16,003 nucleotides of DNA from Candidatus Bathyarchaeota archaeon (lineage in GTDB: Archaea; Thermoproteota; Bathyarchaeia; 40CM-2-53-6): positions 1 through 16,003 of the forward strand of contig VBBE01000094.1 of NCBI GenBank assembly GCA_005884605.1, in the 5' to 3' direction. Under the pieces are notes generated by a model. That model was not told where the DNA came from. It saw only the letters and a list, made by a program, of their open reading frames with translations, and made no database searches. Every line of letters begins with the position of its first letter. Position 1 is the first letter of the stretch. The position numbers and the translations under genes were made by a program. This document shows positions 12,715 to 16,003 of this stretch, in pieces.

Positions 12715-13347
12715 ACCAGCACTACAGCATCAATCACAGGGTATGGGATGGAAGCTGTTGCTATAATGCTGACCCGAATTTCTCGCGGAATAATAGTACG
12801 AACAAAGAACGGAGAAACCACTTGTGCGTCGCGAGATGCTTGGCTACTACCCCCTTTTTTTGGAAAAGTGACTCGCGGTCTGGCCTTGATTCTCGGCGAG
12901 TCTCTGTATTCACGACGTGCTCCAGGCTTGGATCGCAAGGCGAAACTCACCATGATTTCAGCCAAGCCCGAACGGTTCTCAGGTGAGAGTTTGGAGGGGG
13001 TCCTGGAATCGCGATCAGGGCTGATAATGGGCGATTTCGTGGATCACAGGTTTCGCTTCGACCACTCTTGCGTCACGGGACCTTCAACACGATCTGGGTC
13101 ATTTTTTCCATGACCCGTTTCCTGTCTGAACCAGATTTGCGTTTGTTTCTTTGAGACGGGCATGTTATCGGCTTGTCTTGCCTTTTTCGATCCCCGCAGA
13201 TTCCCCTAGGGATAAGCGTGGAAGATCATGTTCTAGAAATCGTGGGCTCAGAGTCTGAATCAGGGGTTAAAATGGGCGATATCGGGGGTCATATGCGATA
13301 GAATATGCTCTAGTCTTAAACCGCCAAGACCCACTGTACGATTTAAT
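12715..13347. other. 633-bp region without a convincing gene; hairpins and an imperfect direct repeat
   Basis: The open frames here have no family signals. Perfect inverted repeats include GACTCGC/GCGAGTC (12870-12876 with 12896-12902), GGCTTGG/CCAAGCC (12925-12931 with 12962-12968) and GGGTCAT/ATGACCC (13096-13102 with 13110-13116). A 32-bp direct repeat (13015-13046 and 13260-13291) matches at 26 positions, with the shared core ATGGGCGAT. These could belong to a structured RNA or a decayed element. Confidence 0.4.
13314..13320 (+). promoter_or_regulatory. TATA-like box of the 13348 gene
   Basis: TCTTAAA lies 28-34 nt before ATG 13348, predicting a leaderless mRNA. The half-palindrome ATGCTCTAG (13305-13313), also present in the rpl15 leader, directly abuts it. 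Confidence 0.4.
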
Positions 13348-13725
13348 ATGCCGAAAATAATGTTGACGGTCGAGCTGAAAGAATTACATGACCGGGCGAT
13401 CGAAGCGACCCAGTTCTTGAAATCGAAGGTCGAGGGAAAAGTGAGGGCCAAGGGCACACAGCTCCAGATTGAGGGGGCAAAAACCAAACAAGTAAAACTA
13501 CTACTCCACAAGTTCCTACATCATCAAGGCCTGAACCACTACAGAGTCCTAAGCCAGAGTGGAGTCCTAGAGGTTACACCGCCAGAGAAGCATGTACTTC
13601 GCCCGCCGGAACCCGGAGGCTCGGCGCCAACTGCAGCTCAAACGACCCCGTACTTGTTCCCACAAACTCCGGCTCTGACGCCGGAGAAAAAAAGCAAGGC
13701 CAAGCCCAAGCATAAGTACGAGTAA
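13348..13725 (+). CDS. Unrecognised small basic protein with Pro/Lys tail
   Basis: The protein has 125 residues. Residues 1-80 look like a compact alpha/beta domain: MLTVELKELHDRAIEATQFLKS, a strand-turn-strand KVRAKGTQLQIEGAK, a helix QVKLLLHKFLHHQGL and a final strand NHYRVLSQSGVLEVTPP. The remaining 45 residues are rich in Pro, Thr and Lys and end in KSKAKPKHKYE, likely disordered and nucleic-acid friendly. The domain recalls small archaeal RNA-binding proteins (SUI1-like size and layout), but I see no diagnostic motif and do not assign a function. It is probably transcribed leaderless. Confidence 0.65.
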   Translation: MPKIMLTVELKELHDRAIEATQFLKSKVEGKVRAKGTQLQIEGAKTKQVKLLLHKFLHHQGLNHYRVLSQSGVLEVTPPEKHVLRPPEPGGSAPTAAQTTPYLFPQTPALTPEKKSKAKPKHKYE

Positions 13726-13735
13726 ACCTAGGGCG

Positions 13736-14116
13736 CTAGTTGCCCCTCGAGGGCTCGCCTGGTTTCAAGGGACCCACGATCTCCACGACGTAACCTTCAG
13801 CATCTTTGAAGCCTGCTGACCGGGTGCCCCAGGGCCGGTTCGCGGGAGGCTCATCGAACCTCACGCCCTTAGACCTGAGAGAGGAATAGACTTCGTCGAC
13901 GTCGTTGACCTCCAGATGCACTTCGACGGTTGAGCGGGAGAGAGGAGGGGCTTTGGTGAGCCGGTGCAACGCAAGCCTCGCTCCTTTGGTGTCGAACATG
14001 ACGAAGTTCTCATTCTCCTGAGCAACCGGGAGACCGAGAGTATCCTTGTAGAGCTTCTTTACCTCGTCGAAATGAACCGCCCAGAGGGTCAGGTAAGACA
14101 GTTTGCTGAGCCTCAT
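13736..14116 (-). CDS. VOC (glyoxalase/dioxygenase) superfamily protein
   Basis: A 126-residue protein with the two beta-alpha-beta-beta-beta repeats of the vicinal oxygen chelate fold. The first begins LSYLTLWAVHFDEVKKLYKDTLGLPV and ends VMFDTKGARLALH; the second begins STVEVHLEVNDVDEVYSSLRSKGV and ends with FKDAEGYVVEIVGP. The final Glu in VVEIVGP is the usual metal ligand. Other ligands are less clear, so it might be glyoxalase-like, a resistance-type binding protein or a dioxygenase. It is monocistronic and ends 10 bases from the convergent 13348 gene. Confidence 0.82.
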   Translation of the reverse strand: MRLSKLSYLTLWAVHFDEVKKLYKDTLGLPVAQENENFVMFDTKGARLALHRLTKAPPLSRSTVEVHLEVNDVDEVYSSLRSKGVRFDEPPANRPWGTRSAGFKDAEGYVVEIVGPLKPGEPSRGN

Positions 14117-14273
14117 GACTGAATTCGAAAATGCATAATCAGATTGCGACTATTAGCCTATTCGTAAGTGACCCCATTCTCTCTTTGATCACATCGGGGT
14201 CTGCAGAGTAAACATCGGGACGTTCTGGAACATGACTCTATTAGGAGCGGCGACGGTAGTGAGGGGTATTATT

Positions 14274-14453
14274 TTGACAAAGTTCATGATGTCGCTTCGC
14301 GACGAGAACTATCGCGTCTTGACCGGCGCTGCAATAGATCGAGGAATTTCCGTGCAAGAGCTTCTCCGAGCCGTGATTATTCCTGACTGGGTTAAGGAGA
14401 CCCCCCGAGGAATAGTGGCCGACAACTGGCCCTCTATCAGACCACGTCGCTGA
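14274..14453 (+). CDS. Small putative ribbon-helix-helix-like protein
   Basis: A 59-residue protein from TTG 14274, chosen because GTGAGG at 14259-14264 is well spaced and a TATA-like TCTATTAG sits at 14236-14243; ATG 14232 would give 73 residues but overlaps that box. The core SLRDENYRVLTGAAIDRGISVQELLRAVIIPDWV has a short strand followed by two helices separated by a Gly turn. It resembles ribbon-helix-helix DNA-binding proteins, but the similarity is a pattern impression. No partner toxin gene is adjacent. Confidence 0.5.
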   Translation: MTKFMMSLRDENYRVLTGAAIDRGISVQELLRAVIIPDWVKETPRGIVADNWPSIRPRR

Positions 14454-14491
14454 CGCAAAGCTACAATTACCATCTAGATCGATAATGGCTA

Positions 14492-14499
14492 TTTTATTA
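14492..14499 (+). promoter_or_regulatory. TATA-like box of the DUF1059 gene
   Basis: TTTTATTA lies about 37 nt before ATG 14533. Its position argues against the upstream ATG at 14485 as the start. Confidence 0.4.
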
Positions 14500-14532
14500 G
14501 GGACGACTGCGAACGAGGCAGGGCGAGCAAAT

Positions 14533-14700
14533 ATGGCGAAACAAGTAACTTGCGACTGCGGGTTCATGCTCCGGACCCCATCCGACGATGAGCTAGTGAA
14601 ACATGTCCAACTTCACGCAAAAGACACCCATAACATGGAACTTACTCCAGAACAGGCCCTAGCACGGGCCGTCTCCGTGGAAGCAACAATACAGGCCTAA
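14533..14700 (+). CDS. DUF1059-like small metal-binding protein
   Basis: A 55-residue protein starting at ATG 14533 with MAKQVTCDCGFMLRTPSDDE. The pattern of an N-terminal cysteine pair (CDCGF), then DELVKHVQLHAKDTH and NMELTPEQ, matches the DUF1059 family of small predicted metal-binding proteins, whose function is unknown. Cys and His residues are placed for one metal site. An upstream in-frame ATG (14485) would add 16 residues with no family resemblance and lies before the TATA-like box. Confidence 0.75.
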   Translation: MAKQVTCDCGFMLRTPSDDELVKHVQLHAKDTHNMELTPEQALARAVSVEATIQA

Positions 14701-14892
14701 TCGTAAAGAGACCCGTTCGGAAACTCCCTCCTTTATTTCGCGCATCCAGCGAGCGACCCGATTGCCTACACATCCTAACAACCAGAAGATTCCGAACCCG
14801 CACATCCATAACCTAATCGGACAAAAATGCTCTGGTCCGGGAACAATTTTCTTATCAGCGAGAATCGACAACGCAGTTCTAAGGCCTAAGAT

Positions 14893-15324
14893 ATGGAGGA
14901 TAGTGAAGTGTTTCTCGGCGGGTTCGCGGGCGGTTTCCTCGAGAGAGGCCTGACCCACATCGGATATGGAATTTACTTCACAACGAGCAGACTAATTGGC
15001 ATAGACCTCGGCGCGAATGGTGGTGGAGCCTTGGGTGGTGGCACGTTCGCTGGCTTTATCCATGGCGAGCTGATGCCAAAACTCTCTTCAGAAGAGAGCG
15101 CCAAGACAATAACAGATCTCGAACGGATGAAAGAGTTCGAGATAGAAAAGGACCAGATAAGCCGAATAGAGCTCAAGAAACCAGGCCTACTGGGAACAGG
15201 CCATATCGTAATTACGCCGAAGGAAGGGAAACCAGAGAAGATTACTCTCCGGCACCGGATAGCCTACGATAGACTGATGACGCTCACTCAAGCCTTCAGC
15301 CCAGAACTAGCTAGCTCGTCTTAG
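14893..15324 (+). CDS. Unknown protein with PH-like domain pattern
   Basis: The protein has 143 residues. The N-terminal half is Gly-rich and hydrophobic (LGGFAGGFLERGLTHIGYGI, GANGGGALGGGTFAGFI), with YFTTSRLIGIDLG between them. The second half has strands DQISRIELKKPGLLGTG, HIVITPKEG and KITLRHR, then a helix AYDRLMTLTQAFSP. The 'lTn-RligI' and 'I--IelkkpG' pattern is typical of small prokaryotic PH-like proteins, whose role is unknown. ATG 14893 is preceded by an A/T-rich stretch (TTCTTATC, about 14849-14856) that may be the promoter. Confidence 0.6.
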   Translation: MEDSEVFLGGFAGGFLERGLTHIGYGIYFTTSRLIGIDLGANGGGALGGGTFAGFIHGELMPKLSSEESAKTITDLERMKEFEIEKDQISRIELKKPGLLGTGHIVITPKEGKPEKITLRHRIAYDRLMTLTQAFSPELASSS

Positions 15325-15364
15325 GAATTGTTCTAACAAACGGATCATCAGGAATCCTAGCAAG

Positions 15365-15460
15365 TCTTAAAACAACGCCGCCTTATTTGTTGAAATCAAC
15401 AGGCGCGTGAGTGGGGCCTTCCACCCGTTGCGCCATACAAACCCCGGAGTAGGGAGGCAA
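15365..15460 (+). promoter_or_regulatory. TATA-like box and structured leader of the QueT-family gene
   Basis: CTTAAAAC (15365-15372) is a TATA candidate. Three stems follow: TGTTG-AAAT-CAACA (15388-15401); GGCGC/GCGCC (15402-15406 with 15430-15434) enclosing GTGG/CCAC (15411-15414 with 15421-15424); and CCC/GGG (15443-15445 with 15452-15454), whose right arm is part of the GGGAGG ribosome binding site just before ATG 15461. The arrangement resembles a leader that controls translation, but no known riboswitch class is recognised. Confidence 0.35.
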
Positions 15461-16003
15461 ATGAGAAGAGAAACCAAAGATAGAATCGCAGTTTCCCGTT
15501 CGAGAAACCTCGCACTAGCAGCCCTATTTGCAGCGCTCTACGCAGCACTCGTCGTCGGATTAGCCCCAATAAGCAATCTTCCAATACAAGTGAGGATCGC
15601 AGACGCTCTAATGCCTCTCGCCATCCTTTTCGGATGGCCAGCAATCCTCGGACTGGGAATTGGAACCGTTGTGGGCAACTCCGCTGCGGATTCGATAACC
15701 GGATTCCCATCAGCCTCGATCGGACTGGACATTGTGGGCGGAAGTCTTGTCAATCTTCTCGCTGGATTCTTAGCATGGAAGATCGGCCAACGAAGTTGGA
15801 GGATTTGGAACCGGAACGCGAGCTGGTTCATCGCCACCGTTATTGAGACTGCACTGATATCACTGGTGGTAGGTGGCTACCTGAGCTTTGTATTCTCGAT
15901 CCCCTTGGACCTTTCGATCTTGGGGATTCTCGCGGGAGAGGTAGTGGCGATAAACATAGGTGGCTTTACGCTTCTTAGCATCATCGGAACGTCAAGGAGT
16001 TTG
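15461..16003 (+). CDS. QueT-family ECF transporter substrate-binding component (3' end outside window)
   Basis: Open for 181 codons from ATG 15461 to the window end without a stop. After a basic N-terminus, LALAALFAALYAALVVGLAP opens the first helix, followed by the family signature IQVRIADALMPLAILFGWPA, GLGIGTVVGNSAAD and LDIVGGSLVNLLAGFLAW. About five to six membrane helices are visible. QueT proteins are S-components of energy-coupling-factor transporters, predicted to import queuosine/archaeosine precursors; the substrate is inferred from the family. The ECF ATPase and T subunits are not in the window. Confidence 0.8.
   Translation, partial: MRRETKDRIAVSRSRNLALAALFAALYAALVVGLAPISNLPIQVRIADALMPLAILFGWPAILGLGIGTVVGNSAADSITGFPSASIGLDIVGGSLVNLLAGFLAWKIGQRSWRIWNRNASWFIATVIETALISLVVGGYLSFVFSIPLDLSILGILAGEVVAINIGGFTLLSIIGTSRSL

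Noticed and set aside
12748..13113. 121-residue open frame
   Set aside because: No recognisable motif, crosses several perfect hairpins and has shadow-like composition.
1..16003. CRISPR array, insertion sequence or prophage
   Set aside because: No regularly spaced repeats, no transposase or integrase and no phage genes; the only longer direct repeat has two imperfect copies.

Overview
The window looks like the chromosome of a TACK-superphylum archaeon; a Bathyarchaeia-like lineage is my best guess, not a proof. It carries archaeal/eukaryotic-type ribosomal proteins (uS13, eL14, uL15, eL34), Cbf5, an archaeal AdkA, a DUF106/EMC3-like membrane protein and an archaeal CMP kinase. Both tRNA genes are interrupted at unusual positions and encode CCA. 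Many genes have a TATA-like box about 25-40 nt before the start codon, which implies leaderless or short-leader transcripts.

Layout. 1-108: 5' end of rps13 (minus). 109-459: divergent intergenic region. 460-2627: speD, rpl14e, cbf5 split by a 23-nt bulge-helix-bulge (BHB) intron, and a small zinc-ribbon protein. 2607-3455: AN1 zinc-finger/site-2 protease fusion (minus). About 3530-3660: strong candidate for a structured RNA. 3754-3879: tRNA-Ser(GGA) with two introns. 4008-4391: unknown helical protein. 4392-5219: no convincing gene, but hairpins. 5220-5334: tRNA-Leu(GAG) (minus) with a D-arm intron. 5524-9315: the end of the archaeal spc ribosomal operon (rpl15-secY-adkA-DUF106-rpl34e-cmk), with stop/start overlaps from secY to cmk. 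9464-16003: accessory and housekeeping genes: VIT1-like transporter, PLP dehydratase, RidA, a pyridoxamine-oxidase-fold enzyme, a thioredoxin-like protein, several small unknown proteins, a VOC protein, a DUF1059 protein, a PH-like protein and a QueT-family ECF substrate-binding component that runs off the end.

Functional theme. Most of the first 9 kb serves translation: ribosomal proteins, protein export (SecY), rRNA pseudouridylation (Cbf5), nucleotide kinases and tRNAs. The three split RNAs (cbf5 mRNA, pre-tRNA-Ser, pre-tRNA-Leu) would all be substrates of one BHB splicing endonuclease.

Cautions. Several genes are broken in ways splicing does not explain: secY lacks roughly 60 codons (TM1 and plug) near its N-terminus and has no start codon in the recognisable first segment; ridA has a frameshift before its conserved Arg; the oxidase-fold gene has no in-frame start. 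These may be assembly or sequencing indels rather than biology.
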